Below, one piece after another: positions 23,263 to 31,482 of a stretch of DNA of 35,214 nt (positions are counted from its first letter, which is position 1; every line of letters starts with the position of its first letter). Below the pieces are notes generated by a model. It was not told the origin of the DNA and did not search any database. It saw only the letters and a list, made by a program, of their open reading frames with translations. The stretch spans positions 1-35,214 of the forward strand of contig DXEF01000060.1 in NCBI GenBank assembly GCA_019115085.1. Reading direction: 5' to 3'. This stretch comes from Candidatus Agathobaculum pullicola. Lineage in GTDB: Bacteria > Bacillota > Clostridia > Oscillospirales > Butyricicoccaceae. The position numbers and the translations under genes were made by a program.

Positions 23263-24354
23263 ATGGAATACAGAATAAACCGGCGAACCGGTGATCAAAT
23301 CAGTGTTTTGGGTTTTGGAACCTCATATATCGCAAATGCTACAGAAAAGGATGCTGTCGAAACCATTGAGAAAGCCTATGCGGGTGGAGTAAATTATTTT
23401 GACCTTGCAACGGCAGAGGCCAGAACCTTTTCGTATTTCGGGACGGCGCTGGGATCTGTTCGGGAAAAGGTTTTGTACCAGATTCATTTTGGTGCAGATT
23501 ATTTGGCCGGTACCTATGGCTGGACAACGGATGCGGAAACCATAAAACGTAGTATCGACTGGCAGCTGAAAAACCTGAAAACAGATTATATTGACTACGG
23601 CTTCATCCACTGCATGGATGAGATTTCCGATTGGCAGGAATATCAGCAAAACGGCGCGTATCGTTTGCTGCTGGACATGAAGGAACAGGGCATGGTGCGG
23701 CATATCGGCCTGTCCTCTCATACGCCTGCAACCATTCAGACGGTTTTGGACGAGGCTTCGGTGGATGTGTTGATGTTCTCTGTCAACCCTGGTTATGATT
23801 ACCAAAAGGGTGAATATGCCAAGGGATCTGTGGGTGAGCGTGCAGCCATTTACCGCCGCTGCGAAGCGGAGGGGATCGGCATTTCGGTTATGAAGCCCTT
23901 CTCCGGCGGACAGTTGCTGGATGACTCTTTATCTCCTTTCGGGCAGGCGCTGACACAATATCAATGTATGCAGTATGCGCTGGACCGTCCCGGTGTATTG
24001 ACAGTATTGCCGGGTATGAGTAGCGTGGAACAGGCAGAACACCTCTTAGGATTTTTCGAGGCATCCTACGCCGAAAAAGACTATTCCCGGATTGGTTCAT
24101 TCAGCCCTGCGGATGCAGTGGGCCACTGTGTCTACTGCAACCACTGTAAGCCTTGCCCTGTTGGAATTGATATTGGTTTGGTCAATAAATATTATGATCT
24201 GGCCCAAAATGGAGATTCTATGGCGGCGGAGCACTATTACGGTCTTGCTTTCCACGCGGAGGACTGCCTGCAGTGCGGACATTGCAACCATCGGTGTCCA
24301 TTCCATATGGATCAGATGGCCCGTATGGGGGAGATTGCCCGTTATTTCCGTTGA
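23263..24354 (+). CDS. Aldo/keto reductase with C-terminal two-cluster ferredoxin domain
   Basis: The ATG at 23263 follows TGGAGGAAG; an ATG 27 nt upstream would precede that site. The 363 residues comprise a TIM-barrel aldo/keto reductase (1-270) and a ferredoxin-like tail. The tail has C289, C292, C295, C298 (CVYCNHCKPC) and C335, C338, C341, C345 (CLQCGHCNHRC), giving room for two [4Fe-4S] clusters. In the barrel the usual DTAxxYG Tyr and the catalytic Lys are not in their normal sequence (FDLATAEARTFSYFG, EKVLYQIHFG), although IHC near 117 keeps the conserved His. It may therefore not be a classical NADPH carbonyl reductase. It is the last gene of the operon and is followed by a terminator. 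Confidence 0.9.
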   Translation: MEYRINRRTGDQISVLGFGTSYIANATEKDAVETIEKAYAGGVNYFDLATAEARTFSYFGTALGSVREKVLYQIHFGADYLAGTYGWTTDAETIKRSIDWQLKNLKTDYIDYGFIHCMDEISDWQEYQQNGAYRLLLDMKEQGMVRHIGLSSHTPATIQTVLDEASVDVLMFSVNPGYDYQKGEYAKGSVGERAAIYRRCEAEGIGISVMKPFSGGQLLDDSLSPFGQALTQYQCMQYALDRPGVLTVLPGMSSVEQAEHLLGFFEASYAEKDYSRIGSFSPADAVGHCVYCNHCKPCPVGIDIGLVNKYYDLAQNGDSMAAEHYYGLAFHAEDCLQCGHCNHRCPFHMDQMARMGEIARYFR

Positions 24355-24386
24355 TGCTTAAAGAGATGAAGATAAGGATGCCAAAG

Positions 24387-24425
24387 AGGGCAATCTGCTT
24401 TATGCGGATTGCCCTACTTTTGTTT
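24387..24425 (+). terminator. Terminator of the redox operon
   Basis: AGGGCAATC/GATTGCCCT (24387-24395/24407-24415), a 9-bp stem followed by ACTTTTGTTT. Confidence 0.8.
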
Positions 24426-24437
24426 GGTATGAGAAAA

Positions 24438-24557
24438 AATATATAGGTTTGTGAAATATCATTTTCGAGTTCTTGGTGAGGTCTATTGCTATAGGAAATA
24501 ATTATACATATTGATAAAGTATAAGTATTTGATATGTTTTAGAGTAGATATTATACT
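24438..24557 (+). promoter_or_regulatory. Second LysR-type promoter with sequences copied from the LysR/SDR intergenic region
   Basis: AATATATAGGTTT (24438-24450) and TATAAGTATTTGATAT (24520-24535) are identical to those at 19364 and 19398. The -35 TTGATA (24529-24534), 17-nt spacer and -10 TATACT (24552-24557) have the same geometry. The gap between the two sequences is wider here (69 nt against 21 nt). Confidence 0.7.
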
Positions 24558-24560
24558 GTA

Positions 24561-24763
24561 CTTAGGGTGCCATAGTTGTTGACGATCTTGTAAAAACGCT
24601 CGGCATTATATCTTCTAAGCTGGAAGATGTGATGTGTGGAGGGGCAATGTTGACGATACGGCAAAAGGTCAAGGTATCGAATATTCTGACGGTGTTTATC
24701 CCGATGGTGTTTACCGCTTTGGTAAGTGCGCAGGTTTACATTGCCACCTGTTTGTCTCAATGA
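24561..24763 (+). pseudogene. Remnant of a two-component system (regulator tail plus sensor kinase N-terminus)
   Basis: After an in-frame TAG, about 28 codons (AIVVDDLVKTLGIISSKLED ...) look like the end of a response regulator. Without a break they lead to an ATG at 24647 preceded by GGAGGGG. From that ATG comes MLTIRQKVKVSNILTVFIPM followed by a hydrophobic helix, which resembles the start of a membrane sensor histidine kinase. It stops at TGA 24761 after 38 codons, and the rest is gone. It lies directly downstream of the second LysR-type promoter. Confidence 0.4.
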
Positions 24764-24887
24764 AACAGGACTTCTCAGACTCAAAAACAATTTAATAGTT
24801 CACCTTAGAAAAAGTTTACCTTTGTGTTAATGGAATGTTATCGGCGCGCTGTAAACTGATTCCAGAACGAAGGAAGGAGCATACAGC

Positions 24888-26001
24888 ATGAGATATATAA
24901 GGTTGATGGCGATGATGCTGTCAGCTGGTTTGTTGGTGCTATCATCGGTCGGGTGTCATAGAACAAATACTGCTGTGGATGCAGAGAGACAGAATTCGCA
25001 GAAGGCAGAAACAGCGGGAGCAATAGACTTGCCTTTTCCGGATGAAACGATTATGGAATTGGAAGAGGGCCTCTCCATGGTAGCTTTTCATGGGAATGAC
25101 GGATTTGAAGATTTTCTGGCGCAGGGCGGTGCATCGGATGACAATGAGGTGGTCCGGTTTCTCGTTGACAATCTGGGGGGAGAACCTTCTGGGACTGCTG
25201 TTTGGAGGAAACCCCTTTGGTTGCAGCACTCTGAAGGCCGACGGCGAAAATGGTGAGGTCTTATTTGGACGAAACTTTGACTGGAACGCATGCGACGCCT
25301 CGATTGTTTTATCCGCTCCGGAAAGCGGGTACGCCCCCATCTCTACGGTAAACCGGGATTTCATCGATCAGTCCGGCGTTTCCGTGGGAAGGCTGCCGGA
25401 CAACATCCAGGCTCTTATCAGTGTGTATGCACCCCTTGACGGCATGAATGAGGCAGGTCTGACTGTGTGAGTTAATATGATCCAAGACGGGGCTGCTATC
25501 GACCAGAATACAGATAAGTCGGATCTGACCACTACCACGGCCATTCGACTTTTACCCAATCAGGCAGCTAATGTGGAAGAAGTGTTAGAACTTTTGGGGC
25601 GGTACGACATGTACGGTTCTATGGGCATGATGATCCATTTTGCCATTGCAGACGCGGCTGGCGGAAGTGTGGTGGTGGAATATGTAAACAATGAAATGGT
25701 TGTAGCGGAAACACAGGTTGTAACAAATTTTTATCTCTCTGAGGGTGAGAAATACGGAATGGGAACGGAACAGTCCCATACGCGCGATGAGATATTGATG
25801 GATCTGCTTTCCCGGCAAAGCCCCTTTACCATGGAAGATATGCGGGATGCAATGAGCAGCGTGAGCAAGTGGAATTTTGTAGAGTTTGAATCTACGGAAT
25901 GGAGTATCGTGTTTGATCTGACAAACGGAATTGCCCAGTACTATCACAGAGGAAATTACAATGTCAGTTATTCGTTTGAGATTGGAGGCGCAGGCGCATG
26001 A
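24888..26001 (+). pseudogene. Broken choloylglycine-hydrolase-family lipoprotein (linear amide C-N hydrolase)
   Basis: The ATG has a GGAAGGAG ribosome site. The first frame encodes a lipoprotein signal (lipobox SSVGC, Cys23), then a helical pro-region. Near 25180 the frame shifts, and the hydrolase core continues with FGCSTLKADGENGEVLFGRN and FDWN: the Cys of FGCST is the N-terminal-nucleophile Cys and N-F-D-W is diagnostic. An in-frame TGA at 25468 interrupts GLTV-stop-VNMIQDG, where relatives read G-L-x-V-S-V-N-M-I. The rest (25477-26001) runs through to a normal end. Two lesions make it a pseudogene unless they are sequencing errors. Intact relatives cleave amides (bile-salt or N-acyl amino-acid type); being a lipoprotein it would act outside the cell. 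Confidence 0.75.
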
Positions 26002-26587
26002 ACTTGTAAAAACTTTGTGGCAGCTATATCGGCTCAAACGCAATGTAAGGAAAAGCAAGAGCGAAATGAAAGTGCTTCAAGAGCGCAAACTGCGTCAAAT
26101 GCTTCGCCATGCGTATAAGCACTCTGCGTATTGCAGAAGAGGTTTTCAAGCGCTCGGCATTGGCCGCAAGATCTGGATACAATGCCTCTGCCCTGTTTCC
26201 ACATAATTGATAAAAAACACTGCTATCCCATTTTGATGAACTGGTCACGGTATCCGATTTGACGCAGGATGGTATCCGGTCATTTGACAAGAAAGGCATG
26301 GTGGACAGAAAGCCATATCTCGGAAGATATCATGTGGTCCATTCCTCGGGAAGCACGGGAAAGCTGGGATACTTTGCCTATAACCCGGAAGCATGGAGGT
26401 ATATGCTGCTGGGCATCACCCGTGCGGCTTTGTGGGATATGTCCATGGGGGAAATTGTAAAATTCTCCTGACCCGTCTCAGAATCGTATATATCGCGGAC
26501 ACTGATGGACGTTATGGCGGCGCGATGGCGGTTGGTGACGGCATTGACGGTGTGGGTGCACGACAGATGTATTTGGATACTATGTGA
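25998..26587 (+). pseudogene. Broken PaaK/CapK-like adenylate-forming ligase
   Basis: The pieces lie in order across three frames. A helical N-terminus (VKTLWQLYRLKRNVRK ... ERKLRQMLRHAYKHSAYCRR) is followed by DLDTMPLPCFHIIDKK, then SHFDELVTVSDLTQDGI, then YHVVHSSGSTGKLGYFAYNP, whose SSGSTGK is the AMP-binding loop. After a further break comes RLRIVYIADTDGRYGGAMAV (from about 26470), which ends at TGA. The 5' end reads M-N-L-stop, so a frameshift sits at the very start. Intact relatives (phenylacetate-CoA ligase, F390 synthetase, CapK) activate carboxylic acids as acyl-adenylates. A deletion then joins it to DUF362 sequence. Confidence 0.7.
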
Positions 26588-27060
26588 TCCTCTCCCACTT
26601 CAAAGGCCACTCTATGGCGGGCTTTGGCGGCGCGATTAAAAACATTTCCATTGGCATCGCCTCCAGCGCCGGGAAAGCCCATATCCACAGCGGCGGCACA
26701 GGGGGCAGCATGTGGGGCGGCGATCAAGACGCTTTTCTGGAGTCCATGGCGGAGGCGGGGAAATCTGTTGCGGATGCCTTGGACGGGAATATACTGTATA
26801 TCAATGTCATGAACCGGCTTTCCGTGGACTGTGACTGTGATGGAAGCCCTGCGGAACCGGATATGCACGATATCGGTATTCTTGCCTCCTATGATCCTGT
26901 GGCACTGGATCAGGCATGTGTGGATCTGGTCTATGCGGCAGAGGACGGCGGCGCTCTGATCAACCGGATCGAAAGCCGAAACGGGGTGCATACGCTGGAG
27001 CACGCGGAAGCAATTGGTTTAGGCAGCCGAACTTATGATCTTGTGCGCATCGACTCTTGA
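26579..27060 (+). pseudogene. 3' fragment of a DUF362-domain protein
   Basis: The reading YVILSHFKGHSMAGFGGAIK, then NISIGIASSAGKAHIHSGG, FLESMAEAGKSVADAL, INVMNRLSVDCDCDG and DIGILASYDPVALDQACVD is the C-terminal part of the DUF362 family. Many members of that family also carry ferredoxin domains, and their function is unclear. The N-terminal half is absent; the sequence joins directly onto the truncated PaaK-like gene, so a deletion has fused the two. The end (27060) appears natural. Whether any stable protein is made from the ATG/GTG near 26580 is doubtful. Confidence 0.7.
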
Positions 27061-27470
27061 ACAGATCGCAAAGAAAGAGGGGGTTGAGCGCAATATGGCG
27101 CGGCTTTTCTGCGGACAATCGCATTGATCTGATCAATTTGAGCGGAACAGGCCGGGATACAGCGCTATGTTTGGATTCCGGAAATGGGAGAGTATACCGT
27201 ACTGGTGGATTTGATGGTCAACTACAAGATTGGGAAAAAGACTATGCTGTGCTTTTTGGATGCGTCCATTTGTGCGCCCGATGTCGAGAACCATCTGCAT
27301 GAGGCGCACTCGTCCGGTACCGTTTATCGCAACGGAAATAGGAACCGGTCAATGATCTGCGTCTATGAACATTGGGGGCAACGCTGTAGACAAGCAATGT
27401 GGCTGAAACCTTGGGGAGATGGAGGGCGTTAAACTCATCTATCCGGTTCCCAATGAATAGAATCACGTTT
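27061..27470 (+). pseudogene. Degraded coding sequence, unrecognised
   Basis: Between the DUF362 fragment and the permease one clear protein-like stretch survives: EMGEYTVLVDLMVNYKIGKK, TMLCFLDASICAPDVENHLH (about 27180-27300). Shorter pieces in other frames follow (for example GEMEGVKLIYPVPNE ending in TAG near 27457). The frame changes at least twice. I do not recognise the family. Confidence 0.35.
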
Positions 27471-27511
27471 TAGATAAGACGCCTCACACGAGCAGCCAGA
27501 AAGGAGAAGGC

Positions 27512-28444
27512 ATGATGCTATATGTTCTGCGGCGGGAATTTATTTACATATGGTACTATTTTGAGCTTCAGCTTCGGCAAATTCTTCCCTACTGGCTGCT
27601 GGGTATTCTGATCGGCTCCATTGTCTCCGTGTTTGTCGGGGACAAGATTCATCGTTTGGTTCAATCCCTGAGTAACCAAAAACTCGGCGTGCTGGGGGTT
27701 GTGCCTGCAAGCATTTTAGGAATTGCATCTCCGCTGTGCATGTATGGAACGATCCCGCTTGCAGCATCTTTTTCCAAAAGCGGCATTCGGGACGATTGGT
27801 TGGCTGCATTTATGATGAGTTCCATTCTGCTAAATCCACAACTGATTGTATACAGCACGGCTCTGGGGACTACTGCCTTGACAGTACGGATTGTTTCCTG
27901 CCTTTTGTGCGGTATCGCTGCCGGGATCTTGGTGCACCTTTTCTGTCAAAATACATCGTTTTTTGATTTTTCAGGTTTTGCAGAGCGCAAAAGCCGAGAC
28001 ACCCACCCCAATCTATTTATTCGTCTGTTAAAAAATATAGGGCGCAATTTTAAAGCAACAGGCCCGTGGTTCCTGTTCGGAGTACTTCTGGCATCTCTGT
28101 TCCAGCGATATGTTCCTGCGCATAATTTTGCGCAGCTATTCGGTTCCAACGAGGGTTTTGGGATTTTAATGTCCGCCACCATCGGTGTTCCTCTTTACGC
28201 CTGTGGCGGCGGAACAATCCCATTGCTCCAGCAATGGCTTTGGAACGGGATGAGTATGGGGAGCGCAGCGGCCTTTATGATTACAGGGCCTGCAACAAAA
28301 ATTACGAATCTTGGTGCATTAAAGATTGTACTGGGAATCAAGGGGTTTATTCTGTACATGGGATTTGTTATGGCGTTCTCCCTTTTGTGTGGGGAGATAG
28401 TGGATTTCTTATCATCCGAGGCAGCCCTTGCACCCGGCGGTTGA
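27512..28444 (+). CDS. Permease, ArsP_1/UPF0718 family (PF03773)
   Basis: Intact 310-residue membrane protein; the ATG follows AAGGAGAAGG. It has about eight membrane helices and the two related Pro/Cys/Gly motifs of the family: GIASPLCMYGTIPLAASF (first half) and GVPLYACGGGTIPLLQQW (second half), then AAAFMITGPATKITNLGAL. Members include ArsP, an exporter of trivalent organoarsenicals, and many permeases of unknown substrate. No arsenic genes are nearby, so the substrate is open. It is the only complete protein in the decayed stretch 24.5-29 kb, which suggests it is still selected for, or recently acquired. Confidence 0.85.
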   Translation: MMLYVLRREFIYIWYYFELQLRQILPYWLLGILIGSIVSVFVGDKIHRLVQSLSNQKLGVLGVVPASILGIASPLCMYGTIPLAASFSKSGIRDDWLAAFMMSSILLNPQLIVYSTALGTTALTVRIVSCLLCGIAAGILVHLFCQNTSFFDFSGFAERKSRDTHPNLFIRLLKNIGRNFKATGPWFLFGVLLASLFQRYVPAHNFAQLFGSNEGFGILMSATIGVPLYACGGGTIPLLQQWLWNGMSMGSAAAFMITGPATKITNLGALKIVLGIKGFILYMGFVMAFSLLCGEIVDFLSSEAALAPGG

Positions 28445-28454
28445 TACGGTGTCA

Positions 28455-28577
28455 ATGATGGAGGTCCATAAGGTCACAAAACAATTGAAATTTGATGCAC
28501 CAGCCAACAAGGCAGCACTAAGTACCATACAAGACGCTGCATGGCTGGTAAGCAATATGAAGAAAGTGGCGGTGTAA
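28455..28577 (+). CDS. Small ORF after the permease, doubtful
   Basis: A 40-codon frame (MMEVHKVTKQLKFDAPANKA ... WLVSNMKKVAV) begins 10 nt after the permease stop without a good ribosome site. It may be the end of a lost gene rather than a real small protein. No family is recognised. Confidence 0.25.
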   Translation: MMEVHKVTKQLKFDAPANKAALSTIQDAAWLVSNMKKVAV

Positions 28578-29098
28578 AGCGCAGCGGTTTGTATGATAGA
28601 CTGATGGCGCGGTTAAAGGACTTTTGGAGTCTTTGCGTTGGGTGGTGCATAGCCCAATCACCGGGTTAGCACAGCCGACAAGGATTTATAGGGAGAAGCG
28701 GCGTTGATGCGCTGCTTCTCTTCTTTGATGAATGGCATTCGATGGAAGGGACTTATGCGAGTCATCATAATGGAAGGTACAAAATTGACCAAGGAGCGAA
28801 GCAAGCCTGGGTCTACAAATTTACCAATACTGCTTCCAGTTTGCCGGAGCAGGAACAAAACATTTTTGATTGTGCAAGCACCGATGGCAGGCGAAGCAGG
28901 TAGAGGATATCGTAAACAAGAAATAGTAAAGCGAAAGGAAGCCATCAAGGGTCAGGATAAACGATCTGCGCCCTTGACGGCTTCCTGCGTATTGCGGCAT
29001 CCCTAATGGATACGCATTTTTATTTTGTTCAATGCTACCGAGGGAGATAGCGGGGGATGAACGGACGAATGATCCAAATTGGTTTACATAGGTTTCGG
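28578..29098. other. Intergenic stretch with two hairpins and a coding-like fragment
   Basis: GAGAAGCGGCG/CGCTGCTTCTC forms a hairpin near 28691-28717. GGAAGCC-x-TCAAGGG/CCCTTGA-x-GGCTTCC forms a long stem near 28938-28986. Between them one frame reads FDEWHSMEGTYASHHNGRYK, IDQGAKQAWVYKFTNTASSL, PEQEQNIFDCAST before a TAG (about 28720-28905), which looks like a decayed gene piece of unknown family. I see no complete gene. Confidence 0.35.
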
Positions 29099-30148
29099 TT
29101 ATTTTAGGGCGTGTGCATGATTGGTGAACGCAACCAAATCACTATTATATTTGGTGCGGATAGCTATATCGGTATAAATTAAAGCATATTCCGGCAGCTT
29201 GTGGTGCATCAGATACTCATAGAGCAGAAACGGGGGGTGATAGCCCTGCTCAAAGGCTTCTTGATCGAGTACAATGTTCAAACTGTCCGATTGCAGCAAA
29301 CGCATATTGGGTTCGTTTAGATCGTAGGCAATAATTTTGACTTTGCCTTTTCGGCCTTCCTCCTCTATCGTCTGGCAGACACCTTCCTGCCCGTTTGATG
29401 CAACATAGATGCCAATCAGATCGGGATTCTCACGCAGAGCGTGCTGTGTAATCTCGTGTGCATAATCATCCCTATCAAAGCAAGGCTGAAACGGCATGAT
29501 ACGCAAATTATGTGAGTTTTGCTGATTTGGTGTATCCAAAAATCCGTTTAGCCGATTGTTATGTGCAGTATTGTTCAGGTGTCCGGTGAGCGGAAGTACC
29601 TTGCTGGCATCGGGGAGCATTTGGCACATCAGGCCGGCTGCTGTTTGCCCGGCACGGTAATTATCCATGCCGATAAAACAGATTCGTTTGCTGCCGGGAA
29701 GGTCGGAATTCAAAGTGATCACAGGGATGCCTTGCTCATATAGTCCGTTGATGCACTGACGCAGCTCGGCGGTGTTGTTTGGCGAGATCGCAAGACCTTG
29801 TATACCCAGTGAAGTCAATTCTTCAATACCCTCCAGAACAAGCTCTTCATCCAGTCCGCGCAGCTCGCGGATAATCAATTCCACACCGGATACACGCAAC
29901 TCCTCCGCTGCACGGCGAAGCCCTTCTAGAACAATCTGCATGGTTGGCGTTTCGGCAGACTGCAGAATGGCGCCGATTTTAAAGTCACGCTTTGTCCTGA
30001 CCAATGCTTGCCCCACCAGATTGGGTTTATAGCCCAATTGAGTATACCACATTGCAACGATTATGCAATCATCCGCGTGCATTTTCGCCATGCCATGCCG
30101 CACATTTTTGCTGCGCGGTATTTTGTCCAAGATTACATATAATTGCAC
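29099..30148 (-). CDS. LacI/RbsB-type sugar-responsive regulator, N-terminus degraded
   Basis: The frame opens at a GTG (30148) and gives 349 residues, but no ribosome site is evident. Residues about 60-340 form a complete type-1 periplasmic-binding fold: IGAILQSAETPTMQIVLEGL, LAISPNNTAELRQCINGLYE, QGIPVITLNSDLPGSKRICF, IGMDNYRAGQTAAG, GIYVASNGQEGVCQTIEEEG. Upstream only the end of a LacI helix-turn-helix remains (YTQLGYKPNLVGQALVRTK). The usual TVSRVL-type recognition helix is not in frame, although a shifted frame offers a partial match. It may be a pseudogene or start elsewhere. The ligand is probably a sugar or polyol, in keeping with the divergent inositol-dehydrogenase-like gene. Confidence 0.65.
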   Translation of the reverse strand: MQLYVILDKIPRSKNVRHGMAKMHADDCIIVAMWYTQLGYKPNLVGQALVRTKRDFKIGAILQSAETPTMQIVLEGLRRAAEELRVSGVELIIRELRGLDEELVLEGIEELTSLGIQGLAISPNNTAELRQCINGLYEQGIPVITLNSDLPGSKRICFIGMDNYRAGQTAAGLMCQMLPDASKVLPLTGHLNNTAHNNRLNGFLDTPNQQNSHNLRIMPFQPCFDRDDYAHEITQHALRENPDLIGIYVASNGQEGVCQTIEEEGRKGKVKIIAYDLNEPNMRLLQSDSLNIVLDQEAFEQGYHPPFLLYEYLMHHKLPEYALIYTDIAIRTKYNSDLVAFTNHAHALK

Positions 30149-30476
30149 GCGGCTGCACGCGACTGATTCTGTTTTTCCGTCAATACAATAAAGCGGCAGT
30201 TGGCATTTGTCCGCTTATCACGAAAAAATTAGTGTTAGTTTTTAATTAGAAACAAATCAAGCAGTTACTTGCAATGAAAACAGAATTTGCTTGGCACACA
30301 GAAAACTCAAAAGTCATCTTATCTGACGCGTTCTCGTGAACGCGATGATACAATCATTTCGAAGAAGAAAACAAGCGCTAAACGCAAGCAAACCCAATCC
30401 AAGTTAGTGCGGTCCGCCAAGCTGCAGCCCAAAAACAGTATTTACAAGTTTTTATCACAGTATGGAGGTATTTCTC
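30149..30476. other. Divergent intergenic region between the LacI-type gene and the broken oxidoreductase
   Basis: No gene is recognised. An inverted repeat GACGCGTTCTCGTGAACGCG lies near 30326-30345 (GCGTTC/GAACGC), a possible LacI-type operator dyad. The rest is Lys-codon-rich sequence without a ribosome site. Confidence 0.35.
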
Positions 30477-31461
30477 ATGGAACTCAAAGATCGCAGTCAT
30501 CGGATGTGGCATGATCGGCCGCGAACATATCGAGCGTATTCAGAACCGCATTCGCGGCGCAGAGGTTGTCGCTGTGTGCGATGTATTCGAGGAAGGCGTG
30601 AAGAAGGGCGCCGAAATTTCGGGTGGTAACGTCAAGGTTTACACAGACTTCAACACAGCCATCAACGACCCGGATGTTAATGCGGTCGTTGTCACTACAC
30701 CGGGCGCGTTCCACAAGGACCCGGTCATCGCAGCAATTCAGGCCGGCAAGCCGGTATTCAGCGAAAAGCCGCTGGTCAATACCGCAGCAGGCTGCAAGGC
30801 AGTCGTCGACGCGGAGATGGCATCTGGTAAGCATCTGGTACAGGTTGGCTTCATGCGCCGCTATGACCGTGGTTACAAGCGGGTCAAGGAGCTGATCGAT
30901 TCGGGCGAGTTCGGCGCGCCGATGGCGTTGCGCCCGATTACACCACTGCGATGGCTGTCACCGATACGGCGACCCACGAGATTGACGTGCTGCCGTGGCT
31001 GGTTGGTGACGAATGGGACGAAGTGCAGTGCATCATGCCCAAGACCTCTTCTAAGGCGCATGAGGGTCTGAAGGATCCGCAGATCATGATTATGAAGACC
31101 AAGAGCAGCATTGTCAACGTACTCGAAGTCAACGTCAACTGTGGTTTTGGCTATGATATCAACTGCGAGGTTGTGTGTGAAAACGGCGTCATTCACTTGC
31201 CGTGTCCTTCCTTCCCGACCGTGCGGTATGCCAATAATGTTTCCACCAAGGTTGAGGATAACTGGATTCTGCGCTTTATTGACTCCTATGACGTGAGATT
31301 CAGGACTGGGTCAATCATGCCGTCAAGGGTGAAACCGGAGGATCCTCCGCCTGGGCGGTTACGTCGCGTCCATCACTGCGGATGCGCTGGTAAAGAGTCA
31401 GACATCGGGCAAGCCTGAGGAGGTCGTTACTGGCGGCACCCCGTATTTCCACAAAAAGTAA
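30477..31461 (+). pseudogene. Broken Gfo/Idh/MocA oxidoreductase, inositol 2-dehydrogenase-like
   Basis: The ATG (30477) has a good ribosome site (TGGAGG). An extra A in the first codons (M-E-L, then K-I-A-V-I-G-C-G-M-I-G-R in another frame) breaks it at once. The long frame then gives the Rossmann domain with VVVTTPGAFHKDPVIAAIQA and the catalytic EKPL motif. Near 30933 a small deletion shifts into DYTTAMAVTDTATHEIDVLP and the C-terminal domain. Two more shifts near 31290 and 31350 precede the natural end GKPEEVVTGGTPYFHKK. The family oxidises myo-inositol or related polyols with NAD. At least four frameshifts rule out a working enzyme unless the sequence has errors. Confidence 0.85.
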
Positions 31462-31482
31462 GACCTGAAAGCAGAAAATATA

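Noticed and set aside
25468-25470. TGA in the hydrolase gene as a selenocysteine codon
   Set aside because: The same gene has a frameshift, I see no obvious SECIS-type stem-loop directly after the TGA, and neighbouring genes are broken too.
28704-29006. A 100-codon plus-strand frame starting at 28704
   Set aside because: No ribosome site, low-complexity Lys/Arg-rich reading, and it runs through a long hairpin; a different frame there looks more protein-like.
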